Source of the DNA: CAWABB01 sp963780165
GTDB taxonomy: Bacteria; Bacteroidota; Ignavibacteria; UBA10030; UBA6906
DNA length: 64,000 nucleotides
Direction: 5' to 3'
NCBI GenBank assembly: GCA_963780165.1
Contig: CAWABB010000006.1
Location: 372,001 to 436,000 of the forward strand
Positions within the stretch are counted from its first letter, which is position 1; the number at the start of each line of letters is the position of its first letter. The translations under genes were made by a program, and so were the position numbers. The notes beneath the pieces were generated by a model that ran no database searches, was not told the DNA's origin, and saw nothing but the letters and a program-made list of their open reading frames with translations. This document shows, piece after piece, positions 9,279 through 18,222 of the stretch.

Positions 9279-9299
9279 TATCCGGAGGGAATAAACGAG

Positions 9300-9330
9300 T
9301 GCGCCGACCTCCCAGGAGAAGGCCGGCGCA
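9300..9330 (-). terminator. Hairpin downstream of ferritin, possible terminator
   Basis: TGCGCCG (9300-9306) pairs with CGGCGCA (9324-9330), with an inner CCT/AGG pairing. It lies 38 bp past the ferritin stop. On the minus strand it is followed by CTCGTTTATT, only a weak T-tract. Confidence 0.5.
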
Positions 9331-9367
9331 GTACGGTCATCATGCTTCGATGGAGGCTGCCGCGGGG

Positions 9368-9862
9368 TCAACCCGCGGCCCGGCTCCCCATCTGCTTGTC
9401 GAGCATATACAGTGCCGTCCCGGAGTCGCCGATCAGCTCCAGCGCCGCGATGATTTCGCCCGCGTTCCTCTCCTCCTCCACCTGCTCCGTGATGAACCAC
9501 TGCAGGGCAACCTGGGTGGCGTAGTCGTTCTCCTTGGAGGCGAGCGCGTACAGCTTATTGATGGCGGCAGTCACTTTTTTCTCGTGAGCCAGGACCTGCT
9601 TGAACACATCCAGCACCGACGCGTACTTCACCGGCGGCTTGTCGATGCTCTGCAGGGCCATCTTCCCTCCCCGCTGCAGAATCATATCGTACAGCTTCAT
9701 TCCATGCCCGACCTCTTCCTGCCATTGAATCCGCAGCCATTTCGCGAAACCGGGCAGATTCCTGCCTTCGCAGTAGGCCGACATGCCGAGGTAGATGTAG
9801 GCGGAGTTCAGTTCGAACGCGACCTGGTCGTTGATGGCGTCGTTCAGGGTTGTGCTCAACAT
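9368..9862 (-). CDS. ftnA: Ferritin (bacterial non-heme, FtnA type)
   Basis: Cytoplasmic iron-storage protein forming a 24-mer cage; the ferroxidase centre oxidises Fe(II). The 164-aa protein starts MLSTTLNDAINDQVAFELNS and has the ferroxidase ligands in the usual spacing: E in QVAFELNSAYIYL, EEVGHG (E..H) in helix 2, E in VLAHEKKVT, and the WFITEQVEEE segment. The start at 9862 is chosen over an in-frame ATG 14 codons upstream because AAGGA sits about 10 bases before it and homologues begin there. It is monocistronic, with the M1 peptidase diverging on its upstream side. Confidence 0.94.
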   Translation of the reverse strand: MLSTTLNDAINDQVAFELNSAYIYLGMSAYCEGRNLPGFAKWLRIQWQEEVGHGMKLYDMILQRGGKMALQSIDKPPVKYASVLDVFKQVLAHEKKVTAAINKLYALASKENDYATQVALQWFITEQVEEERNAGEIIAALELIGDSGTALYMLDKQMGSRAAG

Positions 9863-10027
9863 AGGGTGAGTTCCTTCCTCATGTGCGTTGATACGGGGGT
9901 ACAAACGTGTGGTGGATCAAGCTACCAAGCCATGACGAGAGAAGCAAGCAGTTGGCTGCACGCATGAGGGATGGGCCTCAGCGGGTTCCCTGGCATTCGC
10001 CGGGTCCGCCGACCGGACCGGACCCGA

Positions 10028-10056
10028 TTGCACGTCGGCCTTCCAGGTTGTATCTT
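10028..10056 (+). promoter_or_regulatory. Candidate sigma70 promoter for the M1 aminopeptidase
   Basis: TTGCAC (10028-10033), 17-base spacer, TATCTT (10051-10056). The ATG of the peptidase is at 10062, so a transcript from this promoter would have almost no leader. Confidence 0.45.
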
Positions 10057-10061
10057 TCGTC

Positions 10062-12029
10062 ATGTCTCCCCGACCACTTCTCGCCGGCCTGCTCCTCGTT
10101 GCAGTCGGAAGCGCTTCCGGACAGTTCCTGCCGGACCCCACGGGCGAAGGGTGCTCTGCCAGGACTCGCGGCCTGGCGAGACTCGCCGCATCGCCCGCCG
10201 CATATGCCGACCCGGGCATCGACGCTCGTCACTACGCGCTCCGTCTGAATATCGTGCCGTCCTCCCCGCTGCTTCTCGGGCAGGTCACGATGAACGCAAC
10301 CGCCGTCCATGACACCGTCACATCAGTCATCATGGACCTCTCCGCGCCGATGACCGTGGATTCCGTCCGGGCCAACGGCGTGACTCGCCGGTGGAACCGC
10401 TTTCCGCAGGGGTTTTCTGTGGAACTGCCAGCTCCCGTGCCCAGGGGTGGAACCATCATCCTCGAAACGTATTATCACGGCATCCCGTCCTCCTCCGGGT
10501 TTGGAAGCTTCATGTTCGCATCCGCCAGCGGCGCCCCCTGGGTCTGGACGCTAAGCGAGCCATACGGCGCCCGCGACTGGTGGCCGTGCAAGGATCACCC
10601 CATCGACAAGGCCGATTCTGTAAGCATCGACATCACGGTCCCCGCAGGCCTGAAGGTCGGGTCAAACGGACTCCTCCGTGCGGTCACCGACAACGGCAAC
10701 GGGACCAGAACGCACCACTGGGTCGAGCGCTATCCGATCGCGACGTATCTGGTGTCGCTTGCGGCAGCGGACTACGTCGAATTCTCCGACTGGTTCAGGT
10801 ACGGTCAGAACGATTCGATGCAGGTATTGAACTACGTCCTCCCGGGGGAATTCGGGGAGGCGAGGCCCGCGCTCGCGAGGACGATCACCATGCTGGAGGC
10901 CTTTACCCGTGTGTTCGGCGAGTACCCGTTCATCACCGAAAAGTACGGGCACGCCCGGTTCGGGGCAGGCGGGGCGATGGAGCATCAAACGATGACCTCA
11001 ACGACGACCTTCGCGGAGGACGTCATCGCCCACGAGCTGGGGCACCAGTGGTTCGGCGATCTGATCACGTGCGCGAACTGGCAGGAACTCTGGTTGAACG
11101 AGGGGTTTGCCACATACAGCGAGGCACTCTATAGAGAAGCGGTCTACGGCCCCTCGTCCTACAGGGAACACATCGCTGCGCGAATGGAGGCCGCGTACCT
11201 CGCGCCGGGGACGCTGTACGTGCAGGACACCTCGACGGTCAGCGAGCTGTTCCGGTTCTCCCGGGTCTATGCGAAGGGCGCATCCGTCCTGCACATGCTC
11301 CGGCACGTTCTCGGGGACAGCACATTCTTCCGGTGCATCCGGGAGTATGCCGGCGATCCACGGTTCAGGTACGACGTCGCGACGACGGCCGACCTGCGGG
11401 AGGTGTGCGAGCGCGTCTCCGGCCAATCCCTCGGGTACTTCTTCGACGAATGGGTGTTTGGCGAAGGCTACCCCATCTACTCTTCCGAACATCAGGTGAC
11501 GCGGGAGGGCGACTCGTATCTGACGACGGTGACGCTGAAGCAGACGACGTCGGGCAGCTCTCCCGAATTCTTTATTATGCCGGTGGATCTACGGCTGAGC
11601 GGGGGCGGGTTCGACACGACCGTCGTCGTCAGCCATCAGTTTAACAAGCAGACGTTCACGGTACGCACAGCCTGGGCTCCGGACCTGACTGTCGTCGACC
11701 CCGACGGCTGGATTCTGAAGGATGTCATCGACCCCGGCGGGCTGATTCCGTCATCGGTCTCGCTCGCGCCGAACTACCCGAACCCGTTCAACGCAGGGAC
11801 AACCCTTGAGTATGCGCTTCCCGGAGCCCGCGACGTACGCCTGTCGGTGTTCGACGCGACGGGCAGCCTGGTGCGCACGCTTGACGAGGGGACCCGTGAG
11901 CCGGGTCGGCACGTCGTGTCCTGGGACGGGCGGGATAACCGGGGTATCCCCGTGGCCTCAGGCGCGTATTTCACCAGGCTCATCGCTGGTTCCACGCTGC
12001 TGAGCCGCCCCATGCTTCTCCTGCGCTGA
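10062..12029 (+). CDS. Secreted M1-family metallo-aminopeptidase with type IX sorting domain
   Basis: Zinc aminopeptidase of 655 aa, exported. A signal peptide (MSPRPLLAGLLLVAVGSASGQ) leads into an M1 N-terminal beta domain. The exopeptidase signature GGAMEHQTM and the zinc site HELGH (residues 324-328), followed 18 residues later by E347 in NEGFATY, are all intact. The last 90 residues form a C-terminal sorting domain: LAPNYPNPFNAGTTLEYALP then a FlgD-like Ig repeat ending SGAYFTRLIAG, as in Por/type IX cargo. It is therefore expected outside or on the outer membrane, trimming peptides. An SDR gene follows 9 bp later. The -10 element lies only 6 bp before the ATG. Confidence 0.93.
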   Translation: MSPRPLLAGLLLVAVGSASGQFLPDPTGEGCSARTRGLARLAASPAAYADPGIDARHYALRLNIVPSSPLLLGQVTMNATAVHDTVTSVIMDLSAPMTVDSVRANGVTRRWNRFPQGFSVELPAPVPRGGTIILETYYHGIPSSSGFGSFMFASASGAPWVWTLSEPYGARDWWPCKDHPIDKADSVSIDITVPAGLKVGSNGLLRAVTDNGNGTRTHHWVERYPIATYLVSLAAADYVEFSDWFRYGQNDSMQVLNYVLPGEFGEARPALARTITMLEAFTRVFGEYPFITEKYGHARFGAGGAMEHQTMTSTTTFAEDVIAHELGHQWFGDLITCANWQELWLNEGFATYSEALYREAVYGPSSYREHIAARMEAAYLAPGTLYVQDTSTVSELFRFSRVYAKGASVLHMLRHVLGDSTFFRCIREYAGDPRFRYDVATTADLREVCERVSGQSLGYFFDEWVFGEGYPIYSSEHQVTREGDSYLTTVTLKQTTSGSSPEFFIMPVDLRLSGGGFDTTVVVSHQFNKQTFTVRTAWAPDLTVVDPDGWILKDVIDPGGLIPSSVSLAPNYPNPFNAGTTLEYALPGARDVRLSVFDATGSLVRTLDEGTREPGRHVVSWDGRDNRGIPVASGAYFTRLIAGSTLLSRPMLLLR

Positions 12030-12038
12030 CGAAACCCA

Positions 12039-12836
12039 ATGCCTCGACCAACCGCGTTCATCACCGGCGCCTCCTCAGGGATCGGCGCCGCGTTCGCCCG
12101 TCGCCTCGCGAGGGATGGGTACGATCTTGTCCTGCACGGCCGCCGCGAGCACCTGCTCGCCTCCCTCTGCAGGGACCTTGAGACCTCGCACGGGGTCCGG
12201 GCCGACTACGTCCTTGCCGAGCTTTCATCACCGGAGGGGGTAGACCGGGTCCGTCAGAGGCTTGAGCGCGTCGAACGCCTCGCGATGCTTGTCAACAACG
12301 CAGGATCCGGCTCGACGAAGCTGTTTCACGAAGAGGAGCTTGCCGGACAGCAAGGAATGGTCCACACCCATGTCGTGGCGGCGCTTCACCTGTGCCACTC
12401 AGCGATTCCGATGATGAAGCGCCTTGGAGGCGGAACGATCATCAACGTCTCCTCCATCGCCTCGTTCACGCCCGGGAGGCGGAGCGCCACCTACTGCGCC
12501 GCGAAGTCGTTTCTCACGGCCTTCAGCGAAGCGCTGCATCTGGAAGTGGGCGGAGACGGGATTCGCGTCCAGGCGCTCTGCCCCGGATTCACGACGACCG
12601 ATTTCCATTCCCGCCTCGGCCTGACGATCGGGCCGGGAATACGAAGGGTCTTCATGACACCGGAAGCGGTGGTCGACCAGTCGATGCGGGATCTCAAGCG
12701 GGGAAAGGTGGTCAGCGTCCCGGGGTGGACGTACCGTGCCGTCCGGCTGGCGGCCTGGCTGATCCCGAGAAGGCTCTATTATGTGGTGGCACGCGAGGTC
12801 GCGGGGCGCGCCAGGGAAGGCGGGTCAGTCGTGTGA
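12039..12836 (+). CDS. SDR-family NAD(P)-dependent oxidoreductase
   Basis: Classical short-chain dehydrogenase, 265 aa, cytoplasmic. The cofactor motif TGASSGIG is at the N-terminus, NNAGSG at about residue 88, the catalytic Ser in INVSSIASF and the YxxxK pair in YCAAKSF. The C-terminal 60 residues are hydrophobic and basic (TYRAVRLAAWLIPRRLYY), as in fatty-acyl or 3-oxoacyl-reductase-like SDRs annotated as DltE-like; the substrate is unknown. It follows the M1 peptidase by 9 bp and overlaps the converging SirB1-like gene by 12 bp at its 3' end. Confidence 0.88.
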   Translation: MPRPTAFITGASSGIGAAFARRLARDGYDLVLHGRREHLLASLCRDLETSHGVRADYVLAELSSPEGVDRVRQRLERVERLAMLVNNAGSGSTKLFHEEELAGQQGMVHTHVVAALHLCHSAIPMMKRLGGGTIINVSSIASFTPGRRSATYCAAKSFLTAFSEALHLEVGGDGIRVQALCPGFTTTDFHSRLGLTIGPGIRRVFMTPEAVVDQSMRDLKRGKVVSVPGWTYRAVRLAAWLIPRRLYYVVAREVAGRAREGGSVV

Positions 12837-13670
12837 GGCGTCCGCATCGGGGAGCATGGACAGCAATTCCGTCATCAGCTCCAGGTCCTCCTCATCTCCG
12901 GCCGCCCTGTAGGCATTGATCAGATTCCTCAACACGCGCGCGATGATGGACCGGACGTCGCTCCGGAGGTTCAGGAGGTCGCGCACGGTGACCGTCACCG
13001 GGTCGAGGTATCGTGCGAGCAGCGTGTCGTCGATCAGCAGCCCGCCGTGGAAGCAGTCGATAATCAGGGGGTCGCCCCGCTCGAAGGTCATGGCAAGGAA
13101 ATGCCCGGGGAAATTGCACCCGTCGATCGACATGCCCAGGCGGTGCCCGACCAGCATGAAGACGAGCGCCAGGCTGATGGGGATCCCGCGTTTCTGCTCA
13201 ATGACGTAGACGAGGTCGCTGTTGCGCGGATTGTAGTAGTCGTCTTTCGCCCCCGCCAGCTGTTTCTGCGCGAACAGGAATTCCGAGAGCCCGCGAACGT
13301 CGGCCTGCAGCCCCATTCCCCTGAACTCCCTGGCCAGAGCATCGAGCAGGTGCGTGAGGGCGCCAGGGCGTCTGCCGCCGCCCTGGTAATCGGCGATCAA
13401 CGTCAGCGCCGCCTCCAGCTGTTCCTTGTCCCCCTCCTTGGCCATCCATGAGCGCCAGCCATTGCGAAGGCGGGCCCGGGCGGCGGCCGCGCTCTGGGCG
13501 CGAACGAACGCCAGCTGTTCGGCGGTCATCTCGAGGCCCTGGCGCACAAGCTCACGGGGGAGGTCTTCACCGAACAGCGCAAGCTGGGCCACAACCGCCT
13601 CTCGCACCTCCGGCGTGTCGTCGTCGAGCAGGCGCAGCAGGTGGGGAAGCTGTGTGGGATCAGGTATCAT
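12825..13670 (-). CDS. SirB1-family transglutaminase-like protein
   Basis: Cytoplasmic protein of 281 aa with the SirB1 / Transglut_core2 domain. The core is DDYYNPRNSDLVYVIEQKRG, then IPISLALVFMLVGHRLG and DGCNFPGHFLA, the family hallmark, with an upstream HEAT-like helical N-terminus (LLDDDTPEVREAVVAQLALF). No tetratricopeptide tail is obvious, and the end is acidic. The biochemical role of the family is unproven. It converges on and overlaps the SDR gene by 12 bp. Confidence 0.82.
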   Translation of the reverse strand: MIPDPTQLPHLLRLLDDDTPEVREAVVAQLALFGEDLPRELVRQGLEMTAEQLAFVRAQSAAAARARLRNGWRSWMAKEGDKEQLEAALTLIADYQGGGRRPGALTHLLDALAREFRGMGLQADVRGLSEFLFAQKQLAGAKDDYYNPRNSDLVYVIEQKRGIPISLALVFMLVGHRLGMSIDGCNFPGHFLAMTFERGDPLIIDCFHGGLLIDDTLLARYLDPVTVTVRDLLNLRSDVRSIIARVLRNLINAYRAAGDEEDLELMTELLSMLPDADASHD

Positions 13671-13798
13671 GTGTGTATGGATCGGGGAAAAGGGTCCACG
13701 TCATATGAGGCAAACCCCGCGCCAACGGAGTCGCCGGCGGCGGCGCCACGGGCCGCGACCGTACGGCCAGACGCGGCGCATGTCTGCTCATCGGCCCT

Positions 13799-14233
13799 TC
13801 ACGCCCGATGGTGATCCGGCCGCCAGGAGCGCACGGCACGCTTGATCTGGTCTTCGGTCAGCCCCTCTTCGGCAGCGCGGCGCGCGAGGTCCAGGAACTC
13901 TTCGTCGGACGCAAAGCGCAATCCGATGATCTGCCGCATCGTCAACCTCGGGTCCAGCAGCGTGCCTGTGCGGGCAAAGTGCCGCAGATTTTCCTCCGCC
14001 CGAATCGCCCGGTCCTGCGCCTTCACCGCAAAGCTCCGCACGAAGAAATACATGAGAAGCAGGATCACGCACACTGCGACCAGAAGAGACGCGCTGTAAA
14101 TCCGCTGATGATTGCCGAGCGAGGCCATCAGATTCACGATGGATCCGATCAGCGTGACGATGATCAGCGTCAGCGCCACAAAATGGTAGAGCGGAACGTA
14201 CCGCCGGTGTGTTTCGTATGCCTGTGGTTTCAT
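13799..14233 (-). CDS. Small two-helix membrane protein, DUF6526-like
   Basis: A 144-aa inner-membrane protein. It begins MKPQAYETHRRYVPLYHFVAL, has two transmembrane helices (about 16-38 and 46-66), and ends in a soluble helical tail with RFASDEEFLDLARRAAEEG. The N-terminal 'H.RYVPLYHF' block and two-helix layout resemble the family annotated DUF6526; function is unknown. Its ATG overlaps the stop of the acyl-CoA ligase by 4 bp (ATGA), so the two are translationally coupled. Confidence 0.65.
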   Translation of the reverse strand: MKPQAYETHRRYVPLYHFVALTLIIVTLIGSIVNLMASLGNHQRIYSASLLVAVCVILLLMYFFVRSFAVKAQDRAIRAEENLRHFARTGTLLDPRLTMRQIIGLRFASDEEFLDLARRAAEEGLTEDQIKRAVRSWRPDHHRA

Positions 14234-15942
14234 GCGTGCGTGTGCACCAGATGCCGTTTGACCTTCTGCGTGGTTGTCTTCTCGAACTCCTTCTCGCGAA
14301 TATAGAACTTCCTGATCTGCTTGAAGGGTGCGAGCTGCTTGTTCACCAGCTCAATCTCCTCGGCGACCGTCTTGTTGATCAGCTCCGGCGTGATCTGGAC
14401 ACCCCGTGTCTCCGACAGCTCGATGAAGGCTTCCGCGTCGACCACCACCTGTGCCGCGATGAGCTCACCCAGCTTCGGATCGGCCTCCCCGAAGACCATG
14501 GATTCCAGCAGATACGGACTCCGGTGCAGAATATCCTCCACCTCCTCCGGGTACACGTTCTTTCCCGACTTCGAGATGATGACGTTCTTCGCGCGGCCGC
14601 TGATATGGAGGAACCCGTCCTCGTCGATGCGGCCCAGATCACCTGTCTTGAACCATCCGTCCTCGAACGTCGCCGCCGTAGCAGCATCGTTCTTGTAGTA
14701 CCCCAGCATGACGCTGGGACCCTTGGCCCAGATCTCCCCGACGCCGTCGGGTCCGGGATCGTGAATGGTCAGGGACACGCCGGGCAGCGGAAGGCCCGCC
14801 GCATCGTCCTTGAAGTTCTCCACTTTGTTCAGCGCCAGGATCGGGGAGGTCTCCGTCAGCCCGTACCCCTGGAGGAAGCCGAATCCGAAGGCGCGGAGGC
14901 CCTTCGACACCATGGGGTCCGGGGCAGCTCCGCCGGCGATGAACAGCCTGATCGAGCCGCCAAACCGTTCATGGATCTCGTGAAAGACCTGGCGTTTCGA
15001 CGTGGACCATCCGACCCGTTCCAGCAGATCTGTCGCCTTGATGAGCGGGCCGATGATCGACGCTGTCAGTCGTTTCTCCTGGATCGCCTTCGTGATGCGC
15101 CTGAACATCTTGTCATAGAGCAGCGGGACGGCAAGGAGCATCGTGGCGCGCGAGGCTTTCAGATCATCCACCACGGTCTTGAGCGACCGCGCGTAGCTGA
15201 CGCTCGCGCCGTTGTACAGCGGGCACAGGAAGCCGCAGGTGCATTCGTAGGCATGATGGACCGGAAGGACCGACAGAAACCGGTCGTCGGGGTGGATCCT
15301 CACCGAATACGACATTGCGCGAATGTTTGACGCGATGTTATGCTGGCTGAGCATCACCCCTTTTGCCTTGCCAAGGGAGCCGGATGTGAACAGGATCGCC
15401 GCCATGGCCTGGGCGTCTATCCGCGGGAGATCCTCGACATGGCCCGCCGGGGTCGACGAGAGGAGGCGCGACATCGAGGAAACGCCCGCCCTGTGGTCCG
15501 GAATGTCCATGTTGACGTACACGCGAAGGTGCTTCATCGATGACCTTCGCTCGCGCAGGAGCGGCTCGAAGGCGTCGCTGTAGATGATCGCCGTCGCTTC
15601 CGACTCGTGGAGGACGTTCAAGATCTCGTTGATGGAGAGTTTGGCGTCGACGGGGACGACGACATGATTGAAGCACAGGCACGTGAGGTAGCTGACGCCC
15701 CACTGAACCCGGTTTTCGCTGAGGACCGCGATGTGGCTCCGCTCGGGCAGTCCGAGCGAACGCAGGGCGGCACCAAACCGGAGCACCGAGTCGAGCAACG
15801 AGGCGTACGTCACCCGGGGGAGTGGCGTCTCTTTCAGGTCTTCAAGGGCCAGTTTGTCCCCGTACACCCGCGCCGACCTTACGACGAGGTCCTGGATGGA
15901 CGGGATTTCCGGCATGGACGAGAGTTCAGAATTGTCGGTCAT
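14230..15942 (-). CDS. AMP-forming acyl-CoA synthetase (long-chain fatty acid--CoA ligase family)
   Basis: Activates a carboxylic acid, probably a long-chain fatty acid, to its CoA thioester through an acyl-adenylate; 570 aa. The P-loop-like A3 motif is AAILFTSGSLGKAKGVMLS (Ser replaces the usual Thr after TSG). A5 is GYGLTETSP, and A7/A8 read GWFKTGDLGRIDEDGFLHIS and GRAKNVIISKSGKNVYPEEV. The adenylation Lys is probably K in the basic C-terminal tail (EKTTTQKVKRHLV). A GGAGC ribosome site precedes the ATG. It lies between fumarase (42 bp upstream) and the coupled DUF6526-like gene. Confidence 0.9.
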   Translation of the reverse strand: MTDNSELSSMPEIPSIQDLVVRSARVYGDKLALEDLKETPLPRVTYASLLDSVLRFGAALRSLGLPERSHIAVLSENRVQWGVSYLTCLCFNHVVVPVDAKLSINEILNVLHESEATAIIYSDAFEPLLRERRSSMKHLRVYVNMDIPDHRAGVSSMSRLLSSTPAGHVEDLPRIDAQAMAAILFTSGSLGKAKGVMLSQHNIASNIRAMSYSVRIHPDDRFLSVLPVHHAYECTCGFLCPLYNGASVSYARSLKTVVDDLKASRATMLLAVPLLYDKMFRRITKAIQEKRLTASIIGPLIKATDLLERVGWSTSKRQVFHEIHERFGGSIRLFIAGGAAPDPMVSKGLRAFGFGFLQGYGLTETSPILALNKVENFKDDAAGLPLPGVSLTIHDPGPDGVGEIWAKGPSVMLGYYKNDAATAATFEDGWFKTGDLGRIDEDGFLHISGRAKNVIISKSGKNVYPEEVEDILHRSPYLLESMVFGEADPKLGELIAAQVVVDAEAFIELSETRGVQITPELINKTVAEEIELVNKQLAPFKQIRKFYIREKEFEKTTTQKVKRHLVHTHA

Positions 15943-15984
15943 GACAAGCTCCGTTGTGCGGCCGAGCGAGCGCAGACGCCGCCA

Positions 15985-17508
15985 TCAGGCGGTGGCAGGC
16001 TTGGCCAATGTGGCGAGACGGGTTCCCGACATGGTTTCGATCTCCGCGTGAAGGCTGTTCCCGGCCGCATCCATCGTCACGATGGCCGGGAAGTCTTTCA
16101 CGCGCAGGTGCCACATCGCTTCCGGAACGCCGAACTCGAGGAAATCCACCCCCTCCACCCGTTCGATGCACTTTGCATAGTATTGGGCGGCGCCCCCGAT
16201 CGCGTTCAGATACACCGCTCCATGTTGCTTCAGCGCCGCCAGTGTCCTGGCGCCCATCCCGCCCTTCCCGATCACCGCCCGGAGGCCGAACCGTTGAATG
16301 ATATCGGCCTGGTACGGCTCTTCCCGGCTGCTGGTGGTCGGTCCGGCTGCATTGATGAACCACTCTTCGCCCTTCTTGAGCGCCACGGGTCCGCAGTGAT
16401 ACAACGCCGCGCCCCGGAGGTCCTGCGGCGAATCGTGCGTGAGGAGGTGATGATGCAGCACATCCCTCCCGGTATACACCATGCCGCTCAGGAGCACAAC
16501 GTCTCCGACTTTGAGCTGCCGGACCTGGCTCTCCCCCAGCGGTGTCGAGAGGCGGATCTCCCGCCCGGTGAGCGTGAGCCCCTGGTCCTTCGCCATCCGC
16601 AGTGCAGGCGTGTCTTCGCGATACAGCCAGCGCTTGATCTCTCCGGTCCTTGCGTCAATGATGACGCCAAGCCGACGGAAGGCCCAGCAATCGTACGCGA
16701 CCGAGACGAAGAAGCTGGCAGGAAGCCTGTGGTATGCGCCGATCTTGCAGCCAATGAGCGTGGCTTCCCCGCCGAACCCCATCGTTCCGATCCCGAGCGT
16801 GTTGGCGGCGCGCATGATTTCCGCTTCGAGCTTTGCGAGGTCGGGATTCGGGTTGATGTCGTCCAGCGTCCTGAAGAGCTGTTGCTTTGCGTAATGATAC
16901 CCCGACGCGCGGTCACCGCCGATGGCCACGCCGACCGCGCCGATGCTGCATCCGTGCCCCTGCGCCTGCCAGACCGCGTGGAGGATGCACTTCCTGACGC
17001 CTTCCAGATTTCTGTCCGCCCGGCCCAGGTGCGGAATTTCCATGGGAACCGAGTACTGGATATTCTTGTTCTCGCAGCCGCCACCCTTGAGGATCAGGCG
17101 TACCTCGATGTCGTCGCCTTCCCACTGCTCCCAGTGAATCACAGGGGCACCCTCTCCGAGGTTGTTGCCGCTGTTCTTCCCGGTGAGCGAGTCCACCGTA
17201 TTGGGCCGGAGCTTGCCGAGCTTCGTGGCCTCGACAATGGCTTCATGGATTGCGGCCTTCATCACAAGCTGGTTGACGCCCACCGGTGTCTTGATCTCAA
17301 ACGTGGGCATGCCGGTGTCCTGGCAGATCGGGGCCTCGTTGTCGCATGCCATATCGATGTTGATCGCGATCGTCTCCAGGGCGAGACCGCTGCGGGTGTC
17401 CTTCGGTTCGTGCTCGCGGGAGGCTGCGATTGCACGGCGGACATCCGGCGGCAGGTTGCTTGAAGTCTCGACGATCAGGCGGAGCATACTGGCTTTGAAG
17501 TGATCCAT
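15985..17508 (-). CDS. fumA: Class I (iron-sulfur) fumarate hydratase
   Basis: Interconverts fumarate and malate in the TCA cycle or its reductive branch, using an oxygen-labile [4Fe-4S] cluster. The 507-aa single chain covers both the alpha (about 1-280) and beta (about 300-500) halves. Cluster-binding and substrate segments visible are PICQDTGMPTFEIK, KGGGCENKNIQYS and QGHGCSIGAVGVAIGGDR, each supplying a Cys; the beta half has GPTTSSREEPY and IGKGGMG. GAGGAGAAGG lies just upstream of the ATG. It starts 15 bp after queC, so it may share a transcript with queE-queC. Tartrate dehydratase is the main alternative, but the single-chain fusion fits fumarase. Confidence 0.92.
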   Translation of the reverse strand: MDHFKASMLRLIVETSSNLPPDVRRAIAASREHEPKDTRSGLALETIAINIDMACDNEAPICQDTGMPTFEIKTPVGVNQLVMKAAIHEAIVEATKLGKLRPNTVDSLTGKNSGNNLGEGAPVIHWEQWEGDDIEVRLILKGGGCENKNIQYSVPMEIPHLGRADRNLEGVRKCILHAVWQAQGHGCSIGAVGVAIGGDRASGYHYAKQQLFRTLDDINPNPDLAKLEAEIMRAANTLGIGTMGFGGEATLIGCKIGAYHRLPASFFVSVAYDCWAFRRLGVIIDARTGEIKRWLYREDTPALRMAKDQGLTLTGREIRLSTPLGESQVRQLKVGDVVLLSGMVYTGRDVLHHHLLTHDSPQDLRGAALYHCGPVALKKGEEWFINAAGPTTSSREEPYQADIIQRFGLRAVIGKGGMGARTLAALKQHGAVYLNAIGGAAQYYAKCIERVEGVDFLEFGVPEAMWHLRVKDFPAIVTMDAAGNSLHAEIETMSGTRLATLAKPATA

Positions 17509-17523
17509 TGTCCTTCTCCTCGT

Positions 17524-18222
17524 CTATGATTCGGCGGGGTAGTACCGGGGTCGTTCTCTGTAGGGGATCGGGTCGTCCAGGCCGAGCGATTGGAACGCCC
17601 TGAGGCGGAGCGCGCAACTATCGCACACGCCGCACGCCAGGTCTTCAGCCTGGTAACACGACCAGGTCAGGTGGAGCGGGGCCCCCAGTTCCATGCCCCG
17701 CTGGATGATCTGACGCTTGGAGAGAGAGATGACGGGGGTCTGCACCACGGGAGCGTGGCCGGGCCTCGTCCCCCTCTCTATTGCAACGTTGAAAGCCTCG
17801 AAAAACGTTCTGCGGCAATCGGGATACCCGGAAGAATCTTCCTCCACCGCCCCGATGACGATCGCCTGTGCCCCGATCACCTCCGCCCAGCTCACTGCGA
17901 CAGACAGCATCCCGGCGTTCCGGAACGGGACATAGGAGCTCGGAATCCCCGGTCTTTCCAGGTCGGCGCGCGGGACGGGCAGGGACGGGTCCGTGAGGCT
18001 CGACCCCCGGATGTCCCGGAACTGCTCCATGGACACAATCAGCTGACGGGCAACGCCGTAGTGCTCGGCGATCGCGTGAAAGGCCCTGAGCTCGCGCGCC
18101 TGGGTCCGTTGCCCGTAGTCAACGTGCAGAAACGCACAGTCGTACGTCTCGCGCGCGAGCGCGGCAGCGACGCAACTGTCCATCCCTCCGCTCACCAGTA
18201 CGACCGCGAGGCCCCTCGCCAT
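17524..18222 (-). CDS. queC: 7-cyano-7-deazaguanine synthase QueC
   Basis: Converts 7-carboxy-7-deazaguanine to preQ0 with ATP and ammonia, in queuosine/7-deazaguanine synthesis. The 232-aa protein starts MARGLAVVLVSGGMDSCVAA with the PP-loop SGGxDS. It ends with the zinc site SCYQ..DLACGVCDSCALR, which supplies the four cysteines. The start at 18222 overlaps the queE stop by one base (TGATG), which fits coupling; the frame stays open upstream but only within queE. queD and queF are not in the window. Confidence 0.95.
   Translation of the reverse strand: MARGLAVVLVSGGMDSCVAAALARETYDCAFLHVDYGQRTQARELRAFHAIAEHYGVARQLIVSMEQFRDIRGSSLTDPSLPVPRADLERPGIPSSYVPFRNAGMLSVAVSWAEVIGAQAIVIGAVEEDSSGYPDCRRTFFEAFNVAIERGTRPGHAPVVQTPVISLSKRQIIQRGMELGAPLHLTWSCYQAEDLACGVCDSCALRLRAFQSLGLDDPIPYRERPRYYPAES

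Noticed and set aside
15607..17463. 618-codon plus-strand open frame over the acyl-CoA ligase and fumarase genes
   Set aside because: Antisense shadow of two well-conserved enzymes; no domain and a biased Arg/His/Asp composition.
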